From Hevea brasiliensis (Eukaryota; Streptophyta; Magnoliopsida; Malpighiales; Euphorbiaceae), in the NCBI RefSeq assembly GCF_030052815.1, contig NC_079510.1:52666725-52730724 (forward strand): DNA of 64,000 bases, written 5' to 3'. A program made the translations under genes and the position numbers. Numbering within the stretch: the first letter of the stretch is position 1; the number at the start of each line of letters is the position of its first letter. The notes beneath the pieces are model-generated. The model worked only from the letters and a program-made list of their open reading frames with translations. It made no database searches and was not told where the DNA came from. Positions 48,653 to 58,629 of the stretch are shown here, one piece after another.

Positions 48653-49059
48653 TTGTTTGTTTAAGATTGAATTCTTGATTATTTTAGTCGCTTATAGTTT
48701 TATTTTTGTTATCTTTTCATTTTGTGTTTGTTTGTTCTTTTTAGGTACTTTTAATCTTTTATAAGAAGAGCTAGAAGCACAAGTGACACATCCTTATTAT
48801 TTAATCCGAAATTGAGAAGTTTTGTAGAGATAACAAGAAAGAAACTAGAAGAAGAAAAGAAGCATTGAGAGCAATGAAATTGAAATGAAATGGTCAAGAA
48901 AGAGTTGGAATCACAGATAATGGTGAAAATGATCAAACAATGAAAATGCAGCTCATGGTGAAGAAGTTGTAAATGCTAATGTGCCTAAGGGAAGTATGAT
49001 GGATCACGATTTCATTTTGATGATTTAAGAGAGAGTATAGCAAGACCAAGAATTGATGC

Positions 49060-50369
49060 AAATAGTTATAAGATGGATTTTGGAGTACTACAAATGATTG
49101 CATTCTCAATTCGAGGTCATCCTTCGTAAAATCCTCATACTCATCTTAAGAAGTTTGTTATGATCTGTGACATGCAAAAGCAACCAGAGTATCGATGATG
49201 CAGAAGGCTAAAATTGTTTCCATTCTCTTTGAAAGATAGAGCATTGATTGGCTTGATTCTTTACCTCACAACTCAATTACAAATTGGGAGCACTCACGAT
49301 GTATTTCTTGCCCAATACTTTCCACTGAAAACTCAAGAGTTGAGGAATCAAATGATTGCTTTTAGACCAAGAGAAGATGAGACTCTTTATGAGTCATGGA
49401 TGAGATGGAAGGAGTTGGAGAGACAATGTCCACATCATGCCATTCCCAAATGGATGATAAACCAGAATTTTTACACAAACGCTACTCCCGCTATCGAGGA
49501 ATCATTGATGCTCAAACCGAGGGGAATTAATCATTAAACATGAAGATGAAGATTATGAGTTATTATAGAAAATAGAAAAGAACACCATCTATGGAGTAGT
49601 CCAAGAGGGTCAACTCCAACTCAAAAAGGCAAGTTGTCGAATGTATGAGCTTGATCCATTCAACATGATCAATGCCAAATTTGATGCACTCACCAATGTC
49701 CTTGCTAAGAAAATGGAGGATTTAAGTATGCTAGTCGTTCATCATCATGCTCGAAGTTCTCAACAAGTTACTTATGCATGAACAATGAGTCATGGAGTAG
49801 GTTATCCTTCATATGCTTGGAGGAATCATCCCAATTTTTCATGGGAGAATCAGCAAAATCAAGCTTCAACTCAAAACTTTACACCACAACAACAAGGGCA
49901 TCAATACCAGCAACCTAGGCAACCACCACCTAGTTTTCAGCAAAAGAATGCAAATCCTGCACCTTTACCAAGACAGCAAGAACAAAGTTCCACCACAGAG
50001 GCTTTATTACAACAAATTCTTGCTAATCAAACTAAGCGTGATGAAGAGTTGAGAGAGATGAAAGCAAGGCTGGAACAAATGCAAACACACAATAGGATGC
50101 TGGAAAATCAGATTGCACAACAAGCATGCTCATCAAGTACCAATTCTATGGGGAAACTTCCTAGTCAAACAGAAAATCCAAGGGAGCAATGTCATGCCAT
50201 CACACTGAGGAGTGGTAAAATAGTGCATAATGAGAAGAGTGAAAAAGTTGAAAAGAGAGAAAATGAGGAAAATTTTGAGGGAGATGAAAAACAAAAGAGT
50301 GAAAAAGGGAGTGCAAGAAAAGGTAAAGAGGAGGTTGGAGAGAAAGAAGAGAAATATATACCTCCGTAG
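49060..50369 (+). pseudogene. Gypsy-type gag remnant
   Basis: First piece (49214-49537) has the retrotransposon gag pattern: FPFSLKDRA, LKTQELRNQMIAFRPREDE, TLYESWMRWKELERQCPHHA and a QNFYTNATP segment. After stops and shifts, a second piece (49785-50369) is a Gln/Asn/Pro-rich linker with a coiled-coil-like stretch (REMKARLEQMQTHNRMLENQ) and a CHAITLRSGK motif, common just before protease in Athila-type elements. The parts lie in two frames, so the gene is dead. Confidence 0.75.
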
Positions 50370-50449
50370 CCTTACAAGCCACACCTTCCCTTTCCACAGA
50401 GATTTCAAAAGCCAAGCTTGATAAGCAATTTGGGAAGTTCTTAGAGGTT

Positions 50450-51014
50450 TTGAAGAAGCTATATATAAATGTGCCCTTTATCGATGCTCTTTCCCAAATG
50501 CCTTCTTATGCTAAGTTTTTGAAAGAAATTCTCTCAAACAAAAGAAGACTTGAAGATTATGAGATCAGAGCCTTAATCGAGGAATGCAAAGCATATCCTC
50601 CAAAGGAAACTTCCTCCAAAGCTCAAGGATCCAGGGAGTTTTTCAATTCCATGCCACATTGGGGAATCATGTTCTGTAAAAGCTTTATGTGATTTAGGGG
50701 CTAGTGTTAGCCTTATGCCCCTCTCCATTTATGAGAAGCTCAATATGGGAGATCTTAAGCCAACCCACATTTCTCTTCAGTTAGCTGACAGATCAATTAA
50801 GTATCCTGAAGGGATTTTGGAGAATGTGCCTCTGAAGGTTGGGAAATTCTATATACCTATTGACTTTGTCATCTTGGACATGGAAGAGGATTCTAATATC
50901 CCAATCATTTTGGGGAGGCCTTTCCTAGCTACAGCTGGTGCTTTGATTGACGTGAAAGGTGAAAAGCTTACTCGTAGCCTGAGAGGATCATTTAGTCTTC
51001 AACATTGGCAATGA
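50450..51014 (+). pseudogene. Gypsy-type aspartic protease remnant
   Basis: The frame shifts near 50690, joining DALSQMPSYAKFLKEILSNK to ALCDLGASVSLMPLSIYEKL, the DLGA active site of plant Gypsy proteases. It continues with LQLADRSIKYPEGILENVPL and PIILGRPFLATAGALIDV, the usual second conserved block. It normally cuts the gag-pol polyprotein. Confidence 0.78.
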
Positions 51015-51047
51015 TAAGAAGAAGCAACATGAAGATGTAGACTCTGT

Positions 51048-51428
51048 TTGAGAATTGATATAGTTGATGAGTTAGTAAAAGAGCACTTTAGAAAGAGCTA
51101 TCCGAAGGCTTCTCTTGAAAGTTGTCTTATCCATGAAGGGAGTATCAATGATGAAAATCCAAAAGAGGCTGCATTTGCACAAGATTTGAATAGTAATCCA
51201 CCTTGTCCTATGGCACCAATCTTTCAATTTGAGCAAGTGGAGAAAAGTGAAGTAAAGCAACCATCTCTCAAAGAAAAAGATGCACCAAAGGTTGTCAAGA
51301 AAGAAATGGTCGGATTTTTAGACAAAGCAACAAGGATCTTCTCATGTGATGGAAAGAAAATGAAGTATAGATTCATTGAAGCACCTATTGGAAACAGAGG
51401 CAATAAATTCCAATTTCAGCCACCATGA
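51048..51428 (+). pseudogene. Short ORF after the protease, probably post-pol remnant
   Basis: 126 codons, lysine- and glutamate-rich, no enzyme motif. It is followed at 51440-51490 by TCTAGCTAAGGACTATAATT and CTTGGGAGGCACCCCAAG, a signature I associate with DNA downstream of pol in Athila-like elements. If so, the whole enzyme-coding part is deleted between protease and here. Confidence 0.45.
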
Positions 51429-51489
51429 AACATGAAAAGAGTCTAGCTAAGGACTATAATTAGCGCTCTTGGGAGGCACCCCAAGTTCT

Positions 51490-52200
51490 TTTTATTTTGC
51501 TTTTGTTGATTTTACTTTTATTTGCATTACCTTTGTTTTTATCTTAAATCTCCCAAATTCAATTTTTGACATTGTTGAATCTTATCCCTTGTAGATGTAT
51601 TTCAATGGAGGAAGGTTGGTGAATCATTGGGAGTGACCCTTAACTTGAAAATTTTGTCCTTCAAACTCTCCCACAAACTGATTAGTTCTTACTGCATAAC
51701 CTGTGCAGGAGCTGTTATCTGGTTTATGCAGAGGAAAAAAGGAATCAGCAAAAAGGGTATCTGCAGCAGATGGCTTGTGTTTTTGGTGAGGTTGGGTGTG
51801 TAACTTTTAAGTATATGTGCTTTTAATGTTAATATGGTAGTAAGTTGGTTATCTTTGTAATTTTGAGATTATTTGGGTTGTGGAATTCAAGGTGGACAAT
51901 ATTGCATTCTCTTGGCATAACTTGGAGAGTTCATTTCATCATTTGTAGATAAATGCAACTTTATGCAGATTTTATTGAGTTTTAATGTGCTAAATGTTTA
52001 TTTGCAGAATTTGAGTCAAAATGGCATGTGTCACAAATGCTTTTATGCAGGATCCATCTTCTACAAGCTTGTGTGATGCATTTTGATGAACTTTGTATAT
52101 ATTGATGTGTTTTTGGTGAAAATTTCTCATGATTTATGCTTCATAGAATTATATTTCTTCATTTTAGGGTATTTTTCACACTTGCAAATCATGTTCCATT
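51490..52200. other. Spacer of the Gypsy-type element, unique part
   Basis: Non-coding AT-rich DNA between the last ORF and the satellite block, with scattered TTTATGCAG words that become dense in the next block. Confidence 0.5.
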
Positions 52201-53230
52201 GCAATCTTAATTTTGTTGAATTGTGCATAAGCAATCGCATAGCTTATGCAATTCGCATAACCACAATTCTTGCCATTTTCATCCTCTGTAAATCGCATAA
52301 GAAGAGTGCATAGCTTATGCAACTCGCATAGCTTAATTTGGTCAAATTTCAAATCTTTCGAAACCTGCATAAGCAGAGTGCATGACTTATGCACATTTGC
52401 ATGACTTATGCACATTTGCATAACTTCAAATTCTTCATTTTCTCTCTCTGCCGAAGTCTGCATAAGGAGGGTGCATAACTTATGCACTTCCGCATGACCA
52501 AAAACTCTGAATCTCCAAACCTGCTGAGACTTGCATAAGCAGAGTGCATGACTTATGCACTTCTGCATAACCAGAAACCCAAAAATTCCAAACCTGCCGA
52601 GGGGTGCATAAGCAGAGTGCATGACTTATGCACTTCTGCATAACTAGAAACCCAAAAATTCCAAACCTGCCGAGCGTTGCATAAGGAGAGTGCATAGCTT
52701 ATGCACTTCCATATGACCACCAACCCAAAATCCCAAAACCCACCGAGAGTTGCATAGTGGTGCATAGCTTTTGCACTTCCGCATAACCACCAACTCTGAA
52801 TTCCAAGACCTGCCGAGACTTGCATAAGGAGAGTGCATAACTTATGCACTTCCGCATGACAAAAAAAAAAAAAAAATATTTATGCAAATATTTTACATAG
52901 CCTATGCAACCCTTATTGCCACTCATGCAGAACCGCACGGCTTATGCACCCTACTTATGCACATGTTCTGGAAAAGTTAAGACCTGCCGAGACTTGCATA
53001 AGGAGAGTGCATAACTTATGCACTTCCGCATAACCACCAACTCAATTCCAAGACCTCCGAGACTTGTATAAGGAGAGTGCATAACTTATGCACTTCTGCA
53101 TGACCAAAAAAAAAAAAAAATTTATGCAAATATTTTACATAGCCTATGCAACCCTTATTGCCACTCATGCAGAACCGCACGGCTTATGCACCCTACTTAT
53201 GCACATGTTTTGGACAGCACTTTACTCAGA
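52200..53230. repeat. Palindrome-rich satellite inside the Gypsy-type element
   Basis: About eleven copies of a core close to GTGCATAACTTATGCAC, a perfect palindrome around one central base, each preceded by a GCATAAGGAGA-like arm and followed by CTTCYGCATRACC. Between 52467 and 52830 the period is about 69-76 bases, with a CCAAACCTGCCGAG linker. The block also contains a 242-bp tandem duplication (TATGCAAATA at 52881 and 53123). The same words occur in both LTRs. Confidence 0.88.
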
Positions 53231-54958
53231 TAACTCAGACCTCTTATGCATCACCATTATTCCTTGAATTCTCATCCGCTCTATACTGTAACTCTTTCAT
53301 TTTGCTCTTAAATTTCATAATTCCTGTAATTTCTCTTTACTTTGAATTTTGATAATGCACTAACATTGAGGACAATGTCTAATTTTGAGTTTGGGGTGCA
53401 CATTCATTTTGATTTTTGCTTCATTTTTTTTACATTTTGAGTATAGGAACATCTCATCCCATTTCATTTACATATATTGTAAATATTTTACATATACATC
53501 CATACATACATATACATAACACATTTACACACACATTATACATCACTTAGAAATTATACGCTTTGCACACAAATAGATTTCTTCCATTTAGTTAATGCAT
53601 TGCTCATTTTTAGAATCATGCATCATGCATTAAAATCTTTTGCCAAATCCTCGAGTATTGAAAAGTTGCCTATGAGAGTGATTTGACTTACCTTTAGTTG
53701 GGTTTGTGGATTGAAAGTTTCCTAAGAGGTGCAAAGTTTTGAAGTGTCTATCCCTTGCCTATATCTTCTTAGCCAAAAAGCCACCCAACTAGTCCTTTAG
53801 AGATTGGAGTGTTTAGAGGGAGTTATTGGATATAAGGTAGTCAAATGATGTCTTACCAATCCTAGAACAAATTTTCTAAACCTTTCACGGCAAAATACCC
53901 GCTTGTACTTAAAAAGAGAGATGATTAGGCATTCTTTGATTTAAACCTTCTCATTTTAAACCTTTGGCCCTTTTCCTAATTAAAATTGACCCTTGCAAAC
54001 CCCTTTTGAGCCTTTTTATCCCTAATTTTTCTTGAATCCCTTATTGCTACCTAGCCAATGAACCAAACACTACAACCCTTTTCATGAGAATAATTATTTA
54101 CAATATTAGGTACATAAAAAAAAGAGAAAAAGAAAAGAAAAGAAAAGAAAAAAATATATACAATAAAAGGGAGAAGAAATGCTTGTCATCTTGTAAAAGT
54201 GCTAGTATATGTGCTTTTCACTATTGCCATTCAAAATGAAAGAAATCCACCCAAAGTATTAAAAGGAATGAGTTTGGGGGTGGCAATTTTAGGGACAATC
54301 ATCAAAAGAAAATGCAAAATACAAGTTTAAAGTATCAAAATGTCCCTCCATTTTTATGTGTTTTGCTAGCACTTGACAATTCTCATTGTGTACTTCTCTC
54401 CTCCATATATACAAAAAAAAAAAAGAAAAAGAAAAAATTATAATAAAATAAGAAGTGTACCTTATGTTGTTAAGATTGGAAATATTCTCATGCTTTGAAT
54501 CCTTTTTACCCATTCTTCTTAGCCTCATTTTGAACCCCATGGCCCCATTACATCCCTAAAAAGACCTTTGATCTCTTGATAGTACTTGCTACATTAGTGG
54601 AGATAGGAGTAGGGAATTTGCCTATGGATAGGAAAACTATTCATTCATTCATTCAATTCCATCATTCCATATAGAGACACTTTGACTATTGATTGTTCTA
54701 GAATTCCTTTTGAGCATGACCTCTCTTTTGATTTGTTGGTTTGGGGATTTTGAACGATAATTGACTTGATGGCTAAGCGGTGAAAGCTTGGATAAGCATT
54801 AGATTCTTTGCATTTTGAAGGATGGGTATATGGATTGTTGGTATGGCTAAAGGTGTGTTAAGTTACCTTAATGGGTGATTTTCATAACTCTTTGGATAAG
54901 GCACCCCTAAAAACTTTGCACCACATTTTAAAGTTTGGTTGAGGACAAGCAAAAGCTT
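53231..54958. other. Long 3' spacer of the Gypsy-type element
   Basis: Non-coding. GAGTTTGGGGTG near 53389, GAGTTTGGGGGTGG near 54268 and GAGTTTGGGGGTATT before the LTR are three spaced polypurine-like tracts. No pol motif on either strand. Confidence 0.6.
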
Positions 54959-54973
54959 GAGTTTGGGGGTATT
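54959..54973 (+). other. Polypurine tract of the Gypsy-type element
   Basis: GAGTTTGGGGGTATT, directly before the 3' LTR. Confidence 0.75.
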
Positions 54974-56490
54974 TGATGCATACATTTTGCATAGTCATTT
55001 AGGTCTAATTTCATAACCATTTTTATTCTATTATTAGTTATTTTTAGCTAATTTCATTAGTTAATTAGTTAGTTTTCCATAATTGTCGATTTTAGATTAA
55101 TTTGTATCTTTTACTTTGTTTTGTAGGAAAAATGGTGTTTTTGAAGGACTGAAGAGAAATTTTGCCATTGAGGAGTGACTTCTACAGCCAAAGATGTCAA
55201 AAACAAGTTTTCAAGCTGAAATATGCATTGACCAAATTGTGCATAACTTGCCGCATAAGCTATGCAGATCTGCATAAGGAGAAAAATCATCGCTCCAGAA
55301 CCAATCGAATGTGCATAAGGAGATCGATAGCTTATGCATATTCTCGCCTCCCTTATGCACCTTCACGGAATTGTGCATAACTTATGCACCAAGTCATGCG
55401 CTGCATAAGTGACTCAGATCAGTAAAATCGCATAAGGGACCGATAACTTATGCACCCACTTATGCATTCCATAAAGAGTTCATTAATGAGTCGCGTAAGA
55501 TTCCTCAGATAATTCCTCCTAGAACACACCATTTTAGGGCTCCATGTCAAAAAAATGCTATAAATAGTCTCATTTTCCCATTTTAGAGGGGGAAGAAAGA
55601 AAGGAAGAAAAGGAGCAGAGCAAGGGCAATGAAGAGTCATATTTAGTTTTCCACACCATTTCCAACCAGATTTGGGATTTCTTTCTTCTTACCTTTTCCT
55701 ACATATCTAGTGTTTAGTTTTTTTTTTCTTAGCTTAGTTTAAAGCTTTATTTCCATTTTAACTCAATATATGTTGTAAGCATTATGGATATTGAGTAGTT
55801 TATTTTGATTCTGGAGTAAGGGATGTAATATTTTAGTTATTTTTGTGGATTTAAACCGGTTAGTCCCAATTTAATGAATTTATGAGGTTTAATCCATTTC
55901 TTGTGTGCTTATTCACATGCTTAATGAAGGGCCCCATTAAGTTATGTTCTTAATCCTTGGTTGAAGCAATCGAAAGGAGAAAACCAAGTGATAGTTAATC
56001 AAGAAATTGACTTAATTAACTTAGATCTAGAAATAGACTAAGGGTTAAGAGGGTTTTAATAGATTGATTAAAGAACCTAATGGGTCTTGGTTAATTTTAA
56101 CTCACGAAAGTAGGATTAGTTAATTAAGGCACTCTTTGTCTCACTGAAGAGTTTTCAAAGGATTTTAGAATTAATCTCCTTTAAACCTATAAGTTTCATG
56201 GATTGGGCTAGCTAGGAAAATCCCAAAATATCTTGAATATGAAATCCAACTCCTAATCGCTTTTTATCAATGTTAATTTCTAATCGAATTTAATTACTTG
56301 CCATTTTGAATATTGCCATATTTGAATTTTCTTATTTTAATTTGATGCAAATTTAGTTAAATCATTACATAGTTGAATAGATTATTAATTTTGCATATAT
56401 AGATTTCATACTCCAATACCCATCAATTTATTACTTTAATTTCAAAATAGTCCAAATTAGTTAGCAACTTTTATATCAAAAATTCAATCA
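54974..56490 (+). repeat. 3' LTR of the Gypsy-type element, truncated by the gap
   Basis: Follows the 5' LTR closely for about 1.25 kb, then differs strongly from about 56240, and agrees again only at the end (ATCAAAAATTCAATCA). The last 75 or so bases expected from the 5' LTR fall in the N gap. Confidence 0.85.
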
Positions 56491-56590
56491 NNNNNNNNNN
56501 NNNNNNNNNNNNNNNNNNNNNNNNNNNNNNNNNNNNNNNNNNNNNNNNNNNNNNNNNNNNNNNNNNNNNNNNNNNNNNNNNNNNNNNNNN
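56491..56590. other. Assembly gap of 100 N
   Basis: Exactly 100 N, a conventional placeholder of unknown true length. It lies at the junction of two LTR elements. Confidence 0.98.
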
Positions 56591-57478
56591 GGACCTTTTC
56601 TATTACACATAAATATATTATGTAAACGAAAAGTGGAAATGCCTTTTTATTAATAAAATATGTACAAGATACATACTAAATGATCTGCTCTAGGGCATAC
56701 TACTAACAAAATACACATTCTTTACTTCATTTACACTTGATGAAAGCTTACATTTGAACTCCAATATTGATTTTTTATTTATTGCTTTCATTCAAGAGCT
56801 TTAAAGATTTTGAGCTAACATTGGCAAATCAACTCATCTCTTCTTTATAGTTTGATTTGTATTGAGTAAGAGTGAGTGTTGAAATATTAAATTGCATTTA
56901 AGAGAGGTTGTACAAGCACCTATTGAAGCTTGAGAGAGAAAGTGCTTGTGATAGTACTTGTGAAGGTTTCAAGCTACCTTGGTGAAAGCTTGGTGTTGAA
57001 AAGTTGTAAAGGGCTTTTGGTCTCTTGCCTTCAAAAGAGCAAATAGTGGAGAAAAGACTCAAAGAGAGTTCTTTGAGAGAGTGGATGTAGGCTAGTTAAG
57101 CTGAACCACTATAAAAATCATTGTGTTTGATCTCTCTAACCTTTACCTCTTTACTTTTGTGCAATTTAAATTTTTCCTTATATACATGATATTGAATGTT
57201 GATTAAATAGATTGAGTTGATAAATTTGTGGACATATTGAGTGACTTGAGAAATTAGTTATATATTGTATGATGAATGCTTTGTTAGATATTGCCATATA
57301 CATTGATTGAGGCTTGAATTGCAACTTAGGAACACATTGTTGAAGCACATATTACTTTCATTTTATATAGAGAAGCACCTAGTTGAACAAAGCCACAATT
57401 TTTCATTAGGCTACAAGCAAGGGCCGAAAAATTGTTAAAGTCCAATTCACCCCCCTTTTGGACTATTTTGGGACAACA
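56591..57478 (+). repeat. 5' LTR of the Sirevirus, 5' end missing
   Basis: Ends GGGACAACA just before the primer binding site. CTATAAAAATC near 57111 is a probable TATA box. Its left end is in the gap and its partner LTR is beyond the window, so the true length is unknown. Confidence 0.75.
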
Positions 57479-57481
57479 AAT

Positions 57482-57493
57482 TGGTATCAGAGC
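57482..57493 (+). other. Primer binding site of the Sirevirus
   Basis: TGGTATCAGAGC, three bases after the LTR end: the standard site complementary to initiator methionine tRNA. Confidence 0.92.
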
Positions 57494-57537
57494 CTGTCTC
57501 TCTTGCTTAGGGTGTTACAACCTAAGAGTGATCCATA

Positions 57538-58602
57538 ATGGCTGGTTCATCTAGTAATACTGCCAGTATACCCGCACCATTAGCTGAAGGCTACTCAATC
57601 GCTAGACCACCACTCTTCAATGGCACAAATTATTCATTTTGGAAAGTAAGAATGAGAAATTTCATACAATCTGTAGATATTGATGCATGGAGAATTATTA
57701 AAAATGGTCCACATGTTCCTCAAAAGAATGGTCCAGGAACTACAAAAGTTCCAAAACTTGAAGATGAATATGATGACAATGATTGGAAGAAAATTTCTAT
57801 AAATGCTAAAGCTATTAATATTTTGCATTGCTCACTTGACCTTAATGAATACAATCGTGTTTCAGGATGTCAATCTGCTAAGGAAATTTGGGATAAGCTT
57901 GAAGTCACTTATGAAGGAACTGATGTCGTCAAAGAGTCCAAAGCAAACCTTCTTATTCGAGATTATGCGCTGTTTGAAATGAGGCAAGGAGAATCAATTG
58001 CGGATATGAGTACAAGGTTTACTGATCTTGTAAATCTTCTCAAAGCGCTTGGTAAAAGATTTGAGGAAGCTGAACTTGTGAAGAAAATTCTTAGATCACT
58101 TCTAAAATCTTGGAAAGCAAAGACTACAGTTATCCAAGATACTAAGGATTTTAAAACTTTCACCTATGATGAACTCATTGGCTCTCTCATTGCACATGAG
58201 ATGGTATATAAGAAAGATGAAGTTGAAAATGAGCAAAAGAAGAAGAAAAGCATTGCTCTCAAGTTAAACAAGGATGAAGATAAGAAGAAAGGAGTTGCAT
58301 TCAAAGTTGACTCAAGTGCTTCTAGTGATGATGATGATGAAATGGTTATGCTTGCAAGAAAATTTAAAAGAGCTTTCAAGAAGGGAGGAAGCAAATACAA
58401 GAAATTCTTGAAAAAGTATACTCCCAAGGATAAACACTTCAGAGATTCAAAAGAAGAAATTGTATGTTATGAGTGTCACAAACCTGGACATATCAAGCCC
58501 AAATGTCCATTACTCAAAAAGAAGAAAGGAAAAGAAGGTAGGAGCAAGAAAGCTATGAAAGTAGTATGGAGCAACAGTGAAGAATCTTCAAATGATGAAT
58601 AA
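57538..58602 (+). CDS. Sirevirus gag
   Basis: 354 residues, an unbroken frame from the ATG at 57538. Order: an N-terminal region with PPLFNGTNYSFWKVRMRNFI (residues about 24-43); a UBN2-type core with AKEIWDKLEVTYEGTDVVKE and KKILRSLLKSWKAK; a lysine-rich stretch; and a CCHC zinc knuckle CYECHKPGHIKPKC (about 311-324) for RNA binding, then a basic tail. It makes the virus-like particle core. It ends with TAA, but the frame continues unchanged into pol (27 bases later comes ATG), so gag and pol were one ORF split by a single stop. This could be a point mutation or a read-through site; the former is likelier. Confidence 0.88.
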   Translation: MAGSSSNTASIPAPLAEGYSIARPPLFNGTNYSFWKVRMRNFIQSVDIDAWRIIKNGPHVPQKNGPGTTKVPKLEDEYDDNDWKKISINAKAINILHCSLDLNEYNRVSGCQSAKEIWDKLEVTYEGTDVVKESKANLLIRDYALFEMRQGESIADMSTRFTDLVNLLKALGKRFEEAELVKKILRSLLKSWKAKTTVIQDTKDFKTFTYDELIGSLIAHEMVYKKDEVENEQKKKKSIALKLNKDEDKKKGVAFKVDSSASSDDDDEMVMLARKFKRAFKKGGSKYKKFLKKYTPKDKHFRDSKEEIVCYECHKPGHIKPKCPLLKKKKGKEGRSKKAMKVVWSNSEESSNDE

Positions 58603-58629
58603 AGTGACAAAGAGACTGCTCTTCTTTGT

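Larger units (their letters stand above)
47037..56490 (+). mobile_element. Non-autonomous Gypsy-type element with gag and protease remnants (TR-GAG-like)
   Basis: Large LTRs (47037-48629 and 54974 to the gap) start TGATGCATACATTTTGC; the complete one ends ACACATCA. An Asp-tRNA type primer binding site and a GAGTTTGGGGGTATT polypurine tract are in place. Inside are only gag, an aspartic protease and a short post-pol-like piece; no reverse transcriptase, RNase H or integrase is found in the 3.5 kb before the 3' LTR. Instead there is a long repeat-rich spacer. This is the plan of TR-GAG or internally deleted Athila/Tat-like elements, which depend on enzymes made elsewhere. The left flank is AGTAT; the right flank lies in the N gap, so the target duplication cannot be tested. 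Confidence 0.82.

Noticed and set aside
49905..50440. Minus-strand and alternative-frame ORFs over the gag linker
   Set aside because: They mirror the Gln/Lys/Glu-rich codons of gag on the opposite strand or in another frame and have no content of their own.
52176..52938. Several overlapping minus-strand reading frames with repeated Met-His/Lys and Cys-Thr-Leu-Leu-Met segments
   Set aside because: They are translations of the palindromic satellite in different frames. They overlap each other and show no protein-like constraint.
52200..53230. CRISPR-like array of regularly spaced palindromic repeats
   Set aside because: The sequence is plant nuclear DNA inside a retroelement, the spacers are themselves similar to each other, and no cas-like gene is present.
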